Source of the DNA: Sphaerulina vaccinii
Taxonomy: Eukaryota > Ascomycota > Dothideomycetes > Mycosphaerellales > Mycosphaerellaceae
Assembly: GCA_022570795.1 (NCBI GenBank)
Contig: JAKUDP010000019.1
Coordinates: forward strand, 62,001 to 126,000
DNA length: 64,000 nt
Direction: 5' to 3'
In this document: piece by piece, positions 1 through 10,881 of the stretch
Layout of the letters: each line of letters starts with the position of its first letter
How positions within the stretch are numbered: position 1 is the stretch's first letter
The notes under the pieces: model-generated
Seen by the model: the letters and a program-made list of their open reading frames with translations, nothing else
What the model was told of the DNA's origin: nothing
Databases searched by the model: none
Program-made: the position numbers and the translations under genes

Positions 1-1403
1 TTCTGTTGCTTCTGTGCTTTTTGCTCAGGCACAGCGGCGCGACGGATGGGCAGTTGTGAGTCCTGCGCTCTGGCAGCCTGTGCGGCTTGAGCAGCCTGTG
101 GTGTGGAACCATTGTCTGGGGAGGAGAGCTGATGGGTGGTCTGCTGAGAAGGCAGCTTCTCTTGCTCGTCAAACTCCTTCTTGTGCTCCTGCCCAGGCAG
201 TATGGGCGCAATAGCCAGAATCTGCTCCACTTGCTTCTCAGCAGGCGCAGTATGGTCCAGGTCCGCATCAATGATCCATTCCAGCTTCTCTTCATCTCCA
301 GGCTGTATTGCCTTGAACAGCTTTGGCTGCCATGGGTTATCTCCTCTTTCCTGGGCCTCCAATCTCTGCTCGTCCTCAATCTTGCTCTTCGCATCCGTCG
401 CAGTCTTCTGATCCGCCTTCTTGATCGCCTGTGTCGTGTGATACCACAGCTTCTGCGACTCTCGTGGAGCCTGTTCCTCCAAGGGTCGTGCCTTCGGAAT
501 GCTCGGCTTTGCGTGACTAGCGTCAAAAAACTCCGTCTTCTTCCCGGTCGACAAGTCCTTGATGTACATCTTCTCATTCCAGTGCCCGCTCAGCTCAAAA
601 AGATTCTTCCCTGTACTGCTCTTCTTGATGTACCCGCTGATAGCATTGTATCCACCACCTACCCAGCCCTTCACCTTGAACTCAATGTCCGCCTCCAGAT
701 CCATCTCAGGACTTCGCACAATCGCATGATCGCCCAACTCATACTTCATCTTTCCAAACAAGATTCCTCTTGCGTACATGTTCGGCTGAGTGATAAAGTA
801 CCTTTCACCGTTCCGGTTCAAGAAGCGCATAACCGCAATCCCCTCCATGAAAGAACCCACACTGTTGCCCAAGAACTTGCTTCTCGGTTTCAAACACCCA
901 TCGATTCGAATGTGGTGCTCTGGAGCCATGAAGAAGTAGGAACTCTTTGGTGGATGATGACAGGTCTGTTCACTGATGTAGTATCCTTTCGTCCCATCTG
1001 GATAGTCCCAGTATCCTGTGAAGATCTCTCCTAGGATGGGGTTGAGCGGTTTCTTGACTCCTGGTGGCTTGATATGCCAGCCTGACAAGTAGAATTTTGT
1101 GACTGCGGCAAATCGTTCGATAGGATCCTCAATCTCTGGGATGTGCAGCATGGTCTCCGGGTGTGCCATGAAGTTTGTTATACGCTCAAGCATTGATCGG
1201 GGCTCCAAGATGAAAGTGGGAAGAGTGACGCGAGAAAGGTCCGCGCCTGGTCGTAGTTGTGAGATGATGTGCGTGAGGACATTGCCCTGCTCTTCGCTGA
1301 CGACCGTCTGGTCGCCATCTCCAGCTTCATTGTCGCTACGGTCCTGCTCAGTTGAGCCGCGCGCACTCGACGCTATCGAGTTCTTTCTGTGGCCCAGCAC
1401 CAT
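1..1403 (-). CDS. Oxysterol-binding protein homologue, Osh6/Osh7 (PS/PI4P-exchange) type; 3' end outside window
   Basis: The frame is open from an ATG at 1403 to the window edge: 467 residues, no intron, and no stop reached, so the gene is partial. Residues 60-80 read LPTFILEPRSMLERITNFM, the lid/entry segment seen in yeast Osh6/Osh7 and human ORP5/ORP8. NPILGE lies at 121-126. The OSBP fingerprint is at 145-152 as EQTCHHPP, with Thr-Cys where most members have Val-Ser. No PH or ankyrin domain precedes the lipid-binding domain, so this is a short-type ORP. A Lys/Glu/Gln/Ala-rich tail follows the domain and runs out of the window. Family knowledge: such proteins exchange phosphatidylserine for PI4P between ER and plasma membrane. 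Assignment to the ORP family is firm; the Osh6/7 subclass rests on the LPTFILE segment. Confidence 0.9.
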   Translation of the reverse strand, partial: MVLGHRKNSIASSARGSTEQDRSDNEAGDGDQTVVSEEQGNVLTHIISQLRPGADLSRVTLPTFILEPRSMLERITNFMAHPETMLHIPEIEDPIERFAAVTKFYLSGWHIKPPGVKKPLNPILGEIFTGYWDYPDGTKGYYISEQTCHHPPKSSYFFMAPEHHIRIDGCLKPRSKFLGNSVGSFMEGIAVMRFLNRNGERYFITQPNMYARGILFGKMKYELGDHAIVRSPEMDLEADIEFKVKGWVGGGYNAISGYIKKSSTGKNLFELSGHWNEKMYIKDLSTGKKTEFFDASHAKPSIPKARPLEEQAPRESQKLWYHTTQAIKKADQKTATDAKSKIEDEQRLEAQERGDNPWQPKLFKAIQPGDEEKLEWIIDADLDHTAPAEKQVEQILAIAPILPGQEHKKEFDEQEKLPSQQTTHQLSSPDNGSTPQAAQAAQAARAQDSQLPIRRAAVPEQKAQKQQ

Positions 1404-4321
1404 GTTGGATCTTATCCTCGCTGCCTGGCCTATTGGCGACAATAGACTGGCAGGAACGGGTGCTCACGGCAGAGCTGGAGATATGTTGGCGGTATGCAGT
1501 GTCAGTCTTAGGGTAAAGATCTGATCAATGGTGTCTGATAGAGTGTCGTTGCTGCTGTCGTGAAAGAGGATCGAGAAGAGGAAGTCAAACCAGGATCTCA
1601 CAAACATCTCACGTTCCTCCGTCATGACATCAGCGCGCCAAGGCCGCTAAGTTTTGTGGTATGCAAGGCAAGAACAGACGGACTTCTTCATCAACACGAC
1701 GATTGCTGAGATGAACCTATTCTTTCAACATCTACATATCCTTCTAGCGATATACCATCATCTCCCATCATTTGTGCAGCCCAGCTGCCCATTCAGACCA
1801 AGACGGGTCTCAGCTGACGCACAGCACGCGCAGCCACGTTTTCAGAAAACCTCAGCTAGCGAAACTAGCTCTCACATGCGGATGCGGCTGTTCCTGAGAA
1901 CCGGTGCAAGAAATACAGCGAAAGAACATATGCCGCCCAACTTGGCCGACCGCATGCCCATATTCTCCCGAGAAAATGAAGCTCTCTGCTAGCCAATCGA
2001 TACTCTCAAGTACGGCTGCCTGATAGCTCGAAGGTGAGCCGCGTATGGCAGGTATGCATATGCAGCTGTGTGTGATTGCTGATCCTTCTATCGTTCTCGT
2101 TCTTGGGGTCTTAGTGTGTGCACGACATCCAGCTACCACTCCCAGACATCTCAGAGAGCCTTCGGCGCCTTTGCTTTCAGGGCTCGTCTGAAGTCGATCT
2201 TCTCCAGGAATGTCTGAACGACCGAGCTTGCGTATTGCTCGAAAGTGGATTACCTGCTAGCATATGAGCTCGTGTTGATGCCGACGAAGCATGAGTCCAG
2301 AAGCGAATGGCGAAACAAGAAGGCAAGCATCTGCAGCTGCAAGTTGGGCATGCGAGCGCTCTTCAATGGGCCAGCTGTCGAAGAGGCTGAGTCTATGCCT
2401 TTACGAAGGTCTGAAGAAATGTCAGCTTACTTTGTGCTCTTGGACATTCTCTTACAACAAAACAGGCATGTTGGCATAGGGCAGAGGGTCTTGTGCAGAT
2501 CAGAACGCCGTGAGGGCAGGTCTGACTTCATATGTTCCTGGACTGCCACGAGCAGCGAATTGCCACGACTGGGCAAACTCCTGATTATCTTTGAGCAAGC
2601 TGACAATTTCTAGCCTGTTCTTATGCGATCGACCATCTCTTAAACAGCTGTCACCGGGAACTTTCCCTCTATCGTCTCTCAATCCGCAGGCATCCCTATC
2701 AGCGACAGCTCTTTCCGCCAGGGCAAAGTTTCGCGCGCACGCAACTTCTCGATGAGCTCTTCGGCATCCTGTCACCACGATCTTCCCTGTCAAGCATGTG
2801 CGACGACGAGTTCCAGCTGTGCCAAGGCTAATGGGAAGGTAAGTTGAAAGACAATGTTCTGGGGTGCTTCCGCTCAGCCTCATGTCAATGAGTAAGGCAG
2901 GCAAGGGAGCCACAGCCGATCAATATCTGACTGTGGCAAGGTCGTACAGTCAGATCGAACAGATTCGGAGGAGCTTGGTGGCATATCAGGGTATGCTTCT
3001 GCTCACTGGCGTACCAGTCTTTTTGAACAATTCGATGTCTGCAACTTAGGGCACACCGCTGATCATATGGTTGACAAAGCCGTTCCACGGTTCCATAACT
3101 TTATAAGCGAAAGCGTAGCAGTAGCGTCAGAACGACATCCTGAAGGAGTGCCTCCAGCTGCCACTGATAACAATCTTATAGCAAAGCTGGCGCGACAGCT
3201 ACAAGCTCTCCTGAGACAAATAAATGACCTCGCCATCGAAAACGATCAAGCAGATCTCCAATCTTGCTAGAAGTGCGAAAGCCTTCTTCAACGTGCTTGC
3301 AGCATACCATTTTAGAAAATGGCCACCACCAAGACTACTAAAGACGGGTCAGTCGGCTCACATATACTAGCGCGCTTAGTGTGCATGGTCTTGATACGCC
3401 ATTTCTATGACAGGGCGCCTCCAGGTTGCTGCATACAGTCGCATCGCCCCAAAGCAGCAACCACGCCGTCTAGTGAGCTCGATCAAGCTCGATGAAGTGT
3501 GGCTTGAACATTGGATCTGGTGACGACATTGGCTGAGCTTCAGCGTCTGTGTATGCAGCTCGCGTTTCATCTCATTTTAACATCCTTCTGGAGAGATTTG
3601 ACATGAGTCGAGCTGCCGATGCGGCCGATATTTGTAGTTGGAAATATGGAAAGCTGAAGTGAAACATGGATGATCAAGATATGCGCCGATTAGAGCAATA
3701 TGGATTCTTATGCCTCCGAGGGACGCGCCGAGGCCTCTCGTTGGCAGAGACATGACCGGTCTTCGCGGTTCCAGACCTTAAGAATTGTCGATCGCACACC
3801 AACCGCACTGGCCGACACGCAGGGTCCGATGACCTGAAACCGCTCTGTCCACCTCAGCCTCCGAGCTGTTCGGTTTGCGCCCCGGAACTGCATCTTCAAA
3901 CAACCACGACGACTATCCTTCTGCATGACAAGGATCAAGCGAATCCTCCCTGTGATCACTCATCTGACAGAAAGAATCTTGACTAAGTGATCTGCATCGC
4001 CACACGCCAGGTTGGAGAATTTTCACATCGCGGTTCAAGCTGGACAATTCCTGGAGCACGAGCAGCCGCCATCGCCCAATTCTCCACTGCGGCCGTATTC
4101 TCGACAGCATACCCAGGTCATCTTCCACCTAACTCACTGCGCAGCCGCGTCAATCGTACATCTGCACGTCAGTTTGACTTCGGGCTTGCGTGCCTTGCAT
4201 ACAGGCCATTAGGAATACGAGCTGTTCTAACGGCACAAAGCCGCTGCAAGATACTATATTCGATATTGTCACTGCATGCGGCGCACTTGGATCAACACCG
4301 CACTTCGTTCACGCTCTCACC
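1404..4321. other. Gene-free 2.9-kb interval
   Basis: This is the shared 5' region of the OSBP gene (minus) and the zinc-finger/ankyrin gene (plus). The ORFs here are short, overlap on both strands and have no recognisable domain or splice structure. I see no repeat or RNA gene. The last 200 bases before 4322 are probably promoter and 5' leader of the downstream gene. Confidence 0.5.
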
Positions 4322-6595
4322 ATGGACTACTACGGCGTACCGCCGCCTCATCTACGCTCGCCAGTCGATGACGGCACCAGGCTTGGCATGATACGGGAAG
4401 AGAGCAATCGCATGGCAATGTTCCAGCAGCCAATGTACCAACAGCCCAGGCAGGAAGCTTCGCCCATGAGCGACACAGCGAGCAGCGAACAATCCCAGGA
4501 CTCGAATCAGCCAAACAAGAGAGCTCGACATGGCTATGAGTGTGTGGAGTGCGGCACAACATACACCGAAAAGCGCGCTCTGGCCCGACATCGACACACT
4601 GATATGCACCGGAGACGACTTGGACTTCAGCCTGACAAACGACATCTATGCGTGAAGTGCGGGAGGTCTTTCGGGCGGAATCATGACCTCCAACGGCATC
4701 GGCGTGAACAGCACGGCGAAGCAACGGGCGCCACAACTGTAGACGTTTCTGGTAACCGTTCGGACAACAACCACGAGAACTATGCTTCACTCAGCACTAA
4801 GGCTTCATGGAGCGGGCCAATGTCAACTGGTATAGCACCAGATGAGATGATGTTGCAGCCTCCCAACCTTCGTGGTGCCAAGTCATATGGTGACTTCTCC
4901 AGCACTCGGACAGGATCTACACCAAGCCTTACCAACAGTAGTAGCGGTGAATCAGTACCTTCGATCAAGACCGAGAACAATTCGGACTGGTCGATACCAG
5001 TCCAGACGTGGCCCGGTGATGACGACCAGCGAATCTTCACGCCAACGCCGCCACGACAGCTCAAGCAACCCGAGCGAAGACACTCGAGTGATGGCCTACG
5101 AGACGAGCTTATGCCTAGAAGGAAAGATAGCTCACAGCCCAGTCGACCCAGCACTGCTACGACTAGAGGCGAGCGTGATGCTCGGACGGGACCTTCTGGA
5201 GCCAGGATCCTAGCTCACATGATTGTGGACGAACCTGATGTTGAAGGATACCAGCCTCCCATATGTCTGCCTTGTGGGAGAGTCTTCGGTGACGATGACC
5301 AGCTTCTTGATCACCTAAAAACACATCTGGAATCCTTCAAAGGAAATCACAAATGCAAAAAGTGCCAGATAGGATTCGACCACGAGGAGGACTTGCAAAA
5401 GCATCTCGATGCTGCGAAGAAAGGGCATTGCGGCTTCAAGTTCGAACATAGCCAGCCTTGCACAGGCCACCATCCGCCCATACGAACCAACAACTTCGAA
5501 CGACTTCCCGACTCCGATTGTGCACGTCTCACATACCAGCTTCGAAACTGGGAACATGCCCAACTGCAAGCGTATATCTCGCAGATCAACCAACTGGTAG
5601 CCGACCGACACAAACGAAGTCAAAATCGCTGGTCAGCAGAAGCCTTAATGAGAAGCAACCGCAACTCCATCACTTCATTCCGCAGTTTCGCAGTCTCAGT
5701 GAACACCTACGCCTCAGCACCTTGCGACACCGGAGCCAATGGAGAAATGGATCTATCAGGCCTGCAGAAACGTCTCAAGAATATGTCCATCCGCGAAGTA
5801 GGCTCCTCAGTCAAAAACACCATCATGGGCCGAACCGGCGCATCAACAACATCAACCAAACCCTCCGCCATGCACGACAAAGCCCTCCTAACAGCCATCC
5901 ACCGCGGCGAACTCAAAAAAGCCAACGAACTCCTCATCTCCGGCGCAGACCCCTCACAACTCCACCGAGCATCCGGAAACGTCACAGCAGCAGCTCTATG
6001 GAATCATACAGAAGTTCAATCTCTCACCGTCGCTCACCGCTTAACAGAAGATATCCAAGGAAGCTGTAACGTCTGCCATCTAAATTCCGCAATGTTCAGT
6101 AAAGGGAGTAATAAAGTTAAAGCTTTACTTGCACATGGAGCAGATGTCAATCAAACTGGAGGAATCTGTCAATATCCGATCAATTCTGCGGCTTGGATGT
6201 GTAAAGGCGATATTGTTTCTATGTTGCTGCAGAATAGAGGCGAGCGTGGTGCGGCATATGTTAATCAACGAGATGCGACGTTCGGGAGTCCGTTGGGAAT
6301 CGCAGCAAGTCAAGCTGGATATCCTGGATCTGAAGAAGTCGTACAAGCACTCCTAGCCGCAAACGCGAATCCGTTCATTAGTGGGAAAGAAGGTAGTCCT
6401 TTGGAAATTGTAAGGAGGCGGTTGGCCTTTTGGGAGAAGAGTCCTGAGGTTATGCAAATTAGTCCTGATGTGGTGGAGGAGAGGATTGAGAGCTGCGAGA
6501 GTATTATTAAACTGCTGGAGGGCGGGTTAGAAAGGTTTGAGAAAGAGTCGAGGGATGAGCAGATTGCGAGGTTCCAGAGGAGTGGGAATATGTGA
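4322..6595 (+). CDS. C2H2 zinc-finger / ankyrin-repeat protein
   Basis: A single exon of 757 residues. The ATG at 4322 sits in a strong context (CACCATGG); the frame is open further upstream to 4190, but that stretch is not protein-like. Zinc fingers in order: C-x2-C...H at about residues 73-96, a classical C2H2 at 110-131, then a second pair at about 314-334 and 343-367 after a Ser/Pro-rich linker. The C-terminal third (about 518-720) has ankyrin-like repeats, for example LLAHGADVNQ and LLAANANPF. Nuclear regulator or scaffold is inferred; no target is evident. Base composition shifts sharply within the gene, from C/A-rich codons at 5640-6010 to G/T-rich ones near the 3' end. No intron is needed to keep the frame open. 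Confidence 0.85.
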   Translation: MDYYGVPPPHLRSPVDDGTRLGMIREESNRMAMFQQPMYQQPRQEASPMSDTASSEQSQDSNQPNKRARHGYECVECGTTYTEKRALARHRHTDMHRRRLGLQPDKRHLCVKCGRSFGRNHDLQRHRREQHGEATGATTVDVSGNRSDNNHENYASLSTKASWSGPMSTGIAPDEMMLQPPNLRGAKSYGDFSSTRTGSTPSLTNSSSGESVPSIKTENNSDWSIPVQTWPGDDDQRIFTPTPPRQLKQPERRHSSDGLRDELMPRRKDSSQPSRPSTATTRGERDARTGPSGARILAHMIVDEPDVEGYQPPICLPCGRVFGDDDQLLDHLKTHLESFKGNHKCKKCQIGFDHEEDLQKHLDAAKKGHCGFKFEHSQPCTGHHPPIRTNNFERLPDSDCARLTYQLRNWEHAQLQAYISQINQLVADRHKRSQNRWSAEALMRSNRNSITSFRSFAVSVNTYASAPCDTGANGEMDLSGLQKRLKNMSIREVGSSVKNTIMGRTGASTTSTKPSAMHDKALLTAIHRGELKKANELLISGADPSQLHRASGNVTAAALWNHTEVQSLTVAHRLTEDIQGSCNVCHLNSAMFSKGSNKVKALLAHGADVNQTGGICQYPINSAAWMCKGDIVSMLLQNRGERGAAYVNQRDATFGSPLGIAASQAGYPGSEEVVQALLAANANPFISGKEGSPLEIVRRRLAFWEKSPEVMQISPDVVEERIESCESIIKLLEGGLERFEKESRDEQIARFQRSGNM

Positions 6596-7375
6596 GTGAG
6601 TGAGTGAATTGGACAGGAGATGATGATTAGAACGACAGTCACGGCATTGAACAACAGGCGAGGAGATGAGAATATATACCCCTTTGGCAAGGCAGAACTG
6701 GTGCTGGAACGATATGTGGATATATATAATGTCTCGAACGACGATTGGTCTAAAACTTCTTAGCACTGTTCCCATTGCTATGCTCTACATACACCCTTGC
6801 CTAGTTTAACAGAGGGATTGCGATAGACTTCGCATCAACAACAGACCAGGTTCAGAACATGACTGTACAGCAATGATCACGGAAGCCTGTAGAGAGTACC
6901 CAAATATCGACATTCTCAAAATATCGCTAATGCAAATCTTTATCAAGTACAGCACGAGCACTCGTCCGATTGCTCTACAACTTCCCAGGTATATTGACAA
7001 TGCGTGAAGCAATCGCTATGTCTCTCCATGAAGTCGAAAGACTGACCTCACCGTCGTCCCAAGGGTTTCTCCAGAGTTGCTAGCGTAACCCTAAGGATTC
7101 CTGCACCAACAGACGGGTCAGCCAGACAACGATGAGCTACCGTCAGCAGTATTGCACACACGACAAACAGCTACACAGTCAAGGACGCTGACCAGACTCG
7201 GACTGCGATCTCACATCAAACGAATGTCTTTCATCGCACTACAGCAGCACCATAACAGATCTCGGGACGCAGGGGTATATGACATGAAAACACCATCATC
7301 AAACAGCCCTCCCTCATGTGTACCTCCATTCCATTCCCCTTCTTTCCCTTTCCCTTGACCATGGACGCGTCGCAT
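6596..7375. other. Convergent intergenic region
   Basis: This lies between the 3' ends of the zinc-finger/ankyrin gene and the GFA-domain gene. It has no credible ORF. The sequence just after the first stop is TGAG-repetitive, and pyrimidine-rich patches occur near 7320-7360. I see nothing else. Confidence 0.5.
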
Positions 7376-8314
7376 CTATGAAGGCGGCAACGTCTCAAAA
7401 GTCTCAGCGATCTTCGGCTCCCAACTCATCTTCGCCTTCCCATAAATCTCAGCTCCTACAGGGAATTTCTCCCTGCCCTCTTGCAAAAGCGCAGTTCGAG
7501 CGATAATAGTGTCGGGACCCATGACTTCTTGGTGGTGGTAGATGTGTGAGGTGCATTTTGGGCAGTAGTAGCAGTTGACGGCCTAGCGAAGTCAGTGACA
7601 GAACAGAGGGAAAAGAGAGGGAGGGGAAGAGGGAGGGGAGGGAAGGGAGGGAAGGGAGGGAAGGGAGGGAGAGAGGAGGGAGGGAAGGGAGGGACAGAGG
7701 AAGGGAACAGAGGAAGGGAAGGGGAGAGGGCTAATGTACCTTTCCGCTGTCACCGTAGTAGGTGTATTTGCCTGGTTCACCACCTTTAGTGATCTTGAGA
7801 GCGGACTTTGGAATGATTTGGTTCATGGTGTATGCACCGCCTCCGAGGATCTTGCAGGTGTCGCAGTGGCTGTTGATTGGGCGTTAGCGTTTCTATGGGA
7901 GTAGCTTGGAGGTGTTGTGAGTGCATACCACAGAATGTGCTTGCTCTGGTCTGGAGTCAGCTCCACAGTCCACTCGTGATGCTTGCAGTGGCAGGTTCCA
8001 GTGTATGAAGACATATTGCTGGATGATGTAGCTGGTTCGGCGAACTTGTTGTCTTGAGTTGTTGTTGGTGGGTAAGGTGGCTCGCCTGGTCCTGTAGTTG
8101 CTGGAGCTGGAGTTGAAGTCGCGGCAGCGGCAGGAGTTGTTGTTGCAGCAGCTGGAGTAGTTGATGCTGGAGCAGCTGAGGTTGTAGTTGCAGCAGCCGG
8201 AGTCGTAGAAGAAGCAGCTGGAGTCGAAGAAGCTGGCGAAGAGCCGACAACACTGGACCTTTTATTGTCACTGCTCGAAGACAGCTTGGCCTTGACCTTG
8301 TCCATTAAACCCAT
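7376..8314 (-). CDS. GFA (CENP-V/GFA) domain protein with low-complexity N-terminus
   Basis: Three exons: 8314-7929, 7869-7740 and 7582-7376, giving 240 residues. Intron 1 (7870-7928) uses GTATGC...ACAG; intron 2 (7583-7739) uses GTACAT...CTAG; the frame is kept across both. After an Ala/Thr/Ser-rich N-terminal stretch (about residues 25-95) comes the zinc-binding fold of the glutathione-dependent formaldehyde-activating family. CHCKHH is followed by CHCDTCKILGGG, with CYYCPKC in exon 3, so all the expected Cys pairs are present. Substrate is unknown; family members act on thiol adducts or are uncharacterised, so formaldehyde is not claimed. The domain alone could start at the internal Met (MSSYTGTCHC), but the upstream frame is open and begins MGLMDKVKAK. 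Intron 2 contains a striking polypyrimidine tract. Confidence 0.85.
7608..7732 (+). repeat. Polypurine GGGAA/GGGAGG microsatellite inside a GFA-gene intron
   Basis: About 125 nearly pure purines on the plus strand, built from GGGAGG and GGGAAGGGA units with many runs of three or four G. It occupies most of intron 2 of the GFA gene, so the transcript carries the C/U-rich strand. The G-runs are spaced closely enough for G-quadruplex formation on the template strand, and the mirror symmetry could allow an intramolecular triplex. It doubles as an oversized polypyrimidine tract ahead of the acceptor at 7583. Confidence 0.9.
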
Positions 8315-10035
8315 GTTGACGACGGCTTTGACGCGTAAAGATGACAGTTGTGGTTGGATACCCCTCGCATGATACAGCTGCTGCGGTCCACATCTCTTTA
8401 TGCGTACCGTTCGATGCTGGCGGGGTCCTCCTCGTGGCTCCGGTATTTGACATCAAGTCTGAACTCTTGTCTTGTTATGGCCAATGGCAACGCGTGTGGA
8501 CCGGAGTCAGTCGATCAGCGTGAGGGACCAACGTGACGTTTAGCCGCATACAGGACGGATTGAATGCACACAGAACAACCACGACCTAAGATAAGACCAC
8601 TTATCGACATCTCCGCGCATGCTGGTCCTCGTCGCCAAAGTGATGTTGAGCCAACGATGTGAGGGAGTCCAGTGTATCAGGATCGCTACAGGCATTGAGT
8701 GACAAATTGCTGGTGGATCGAAGTCGGTGTGGGGAACGAGCTCGTGGAGGGGCAGAGCGAGCCGTGACGCAATTCCGGAAAGCGGCTTGAAGTCGCCAAG
8801 AAGGGCTGAAGATAGTCGGTATCGCAGAAGCAAAGATGTTTCTAGAATTGAGCTTGTTCATGGCTCTTCTTGAGGGAAGTCGGACGAAGGGTAACAAGGT
8901 GACCGTGAGGGCAGGTCGGGCGCGGTCCTGATAACATTGACTGTCTGATGTAGCAGACGGAATGAGACTTGTCCTGGCGGTGGTTGGAAAGTGCTGATAC
9001 TGCAGGACAGACTGCACGAGGCTCTGTCGCCGGGAATCTAGTCGGCGGCCTCTGCACCTCCTAGCACTAGCTGTAGCAGCACCTTCATCTTCGTCCTCTT
9101 GCTGCTAGGGTTCTCGTTGGTGTTGAAAGCTGAGTCTGCTGTAATACAGCCGTCCAAGGCATCAGACCGTTTACTAGTCTCAAATGCGTCGTTGTATTGC
9201 CGCTCAGTGTGCTTATACTTTGGCGCCAGACGAGGCTGTAGTGGCTTGGTTGGCTAATCCATCTTGCTGGTGACTTGGTACTTGTTGGTACTGGAAGATT
9301 GTAGATGCTAATCGATCTTTCGTCGAGGTGTCGCGGGTGCAAAAGAGCGAGTGGTGGTCGTCAGTGAGTGCTCTTGAGCTGTTTTAAAGCAAGTGGCCAA
9401 TGTGTGTGTTCAGATCAACAGCATGGGCGTCGGTGCTGCAGCACTGTTTCTGAACATGCTGGAAATGGCCTTGCAGCATTGGAGCAAAGGCTCAAACCTG
9501 CAGTCCATGCGTAGTGCTGGAAGTCCCCATGTCAGTCAGAGGAAGCAGTCAAGGAAGGTATGATAGGGTCAAAGGACGAGGTGAAGTCGCTCTGTTCGAT
9601 CATGGATGATCGCGCCATCAAGGTACCATGTTCGACACGGAGACACCCGCGAGCGTGACTAACACGGGCACTCTCTCTAGTGAAAGCACAAAAGAGACAA
9701 GCCTCTCCGAAGAGCTCGTTTCGTGCCGCTTGGGGTCAGTATGTACCTGCAATGGCCTGGCGAATTCGAGGTTACGGAGAAGAACGTCTTGTGCATCTCT
9801 GGTATCCCTGTGAAAGTCGATGAAGGCCACAGTTGCCGGCATACTAGCCTGGTCGTCTTGCCATCATTGAGAGCATCAGATCGAGCATGCTGTTCGTCTC
9901 TGAAAGGACTCTTTGCTGTGGTCCTTGGTCCATGTGCGAACTCGAAAGCCTAGTCTATCAGTATGTTCAGAGACAAGTAGTACAATGAAGCAAGTGATTT
10001 AAGAGAACAAAATACTTCACGTAAGCTCTCCTACC
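8315..10035. other. Intergenic, no confident gene
   Basis: The GFA gene and RIB7 both lie on the minus strand, with this 1.7 kb between them. One minus ORF at 9618-9842 begins MPATVAFIDFHRDTRDAQDV and has protein-like composition up to a possible GT donor after LEFARPLQ. I could not find matching exons, so it is not called as a gene. Another minus ORF at 8601-9017 has no recognisable domain. Confidence 0.4.
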
Positions 10036-10881
10036 TTAATCGCGCAGGTGTGCGCACAGCACAACATCGTTTCCGAACTGTCTCCACGATGGCTTGTCCA
10101 GCCATGCTGCGTTTGTCCGCTCCCCAGTCCCAGCTGTCTGCTTCGCCGCAGGCGAGACAGCAACACCGCCTTGACCCAGGAAGGTCGGTGCTATGGTGAT
10201 GATGACCGCATTCACCAGCTTAGGCTGCGCAAGCAGTGAGTTGATCACTGTCGCTCCACCTTCTATCATCACGCTCTTGACTCCCCGCACAAAAAGTGTG
10301 CGTAAAAGTGCCTCCCACTCAATCGCTCCAGATTCAGGATCCTTCTCGTCCACTATCACGTAGTCGCCTTCGATGTCGTGGAGTCTGCTGTTTTTCTGAA
10401 AGGTCTGGCTTGTTGTGACGACCCACGGGGGCTTTCCTTCGCCTTCTGCTGCTAACTTGTAGGCCTTCTTGCCCATGCCCTTCCACCTGCCATTGGGATC
10501 AACAATGATAGGTCGTGGCTGGTCGAGTATCGTAGCTTCAGGATATCGACAGTTCAAGCTTGGATCATCAATAGCAGCAGTGTTGGCTCCCACAAGGATG
10601 GCATCGTGCTTGAAGCGTAGGTAATGTGTCATGGACTTTGTCTCTGGTCCAGATAGAGTAGTCCTCGCACCGGGAGCGAGCGCAATCATGCTGTCGAGGG
10701 ACGCTGCATAAGTGAGAGTGACGAAAGGTAAGCCTTTGGTCGGCGAAGCTGGTAGTTCTGGCTGCTGCCCTGGCTCATGCGACGATGCGGTTTCATGTGA
10801 GCTCGAACTGCTGGTCTCTGGTGGTAGATACGGTTCCAAGTAGCTCAGCGCATCTCGTTCAAGGCGGCTGACGTCTGACAT
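10036..10881 (-). CDS. RIB7: 2,5-diamino-6-ribosylamino-4(3H)-pyrimidinone 5'-phosphate reductase (riboflavin pathway)
   Basis: A single exon of 281 residues. It has the RibD C-terminal reductase fold: PFVTLTYAASLDSMIA near the N-terminus, then a TKSMTHYLRFKHDAILVGANT segment with the following DDPSLNCRYP, the dinucleotide-binding GRW region, and SVMIEGGATVINSLL near the C-terminus. Length is close to yeast Rib7 (about 244) plus an N-terminal Ser-rich insertion. By family knowledge it catalyses NADPH-dependent reduction of the ribosyl side chain, the second step of fungal riboflavin synthesis, in the cytosol. The ATG at 10881 is the first in frame. No other pathway gene is adjacent, as is usual in fungi. 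Confidence 0.93.
   Translation of the reverse strand: MSDVSRLERDALSYLEPYLPPETSSSSSHETASSHEPGQQPELPASPTKGLPFVTLTYAASLDSMIALAPGARTTLSGPETKSMTHYLRFKHDAILVGANTAAIDDPSLNCRYPEATILDQPRPIIVDPNGRWKGMGKKAYKLAAEGEGKPPWVVTTSQTFQKNSRLHDIEGDYVIVDEKDPESGAIEWEALLRTLFVRGVKSVMIEGGATVINSLLAQPKLVNAVIITIAPTFLGQGGVAVSPAAKQTAGTGERTNAAWLDKPSWRQFGNDVVLCAHLRD

Noticed and set aside
87..1034. A plus-strand ORF of 315 codons
   Set aside because: It is the antisense shadow of the OSBP gene, which has clear family motifs on the minus strand.
1654..3270. Small genes on ORFs in the first intergenic region
   Set aside because: Frames overlap on both strands, composition is unlike the confirmed genes nearby, and no domains or splice structure are present.
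4190..4321. A 44-residue N-terminal extension of the zinc-finger/ankyrin protein
   Set aside because: The upstream ATG is in a poor context and the segment is not protein-like, whereas 4322 has an ideal CACCATGG context.
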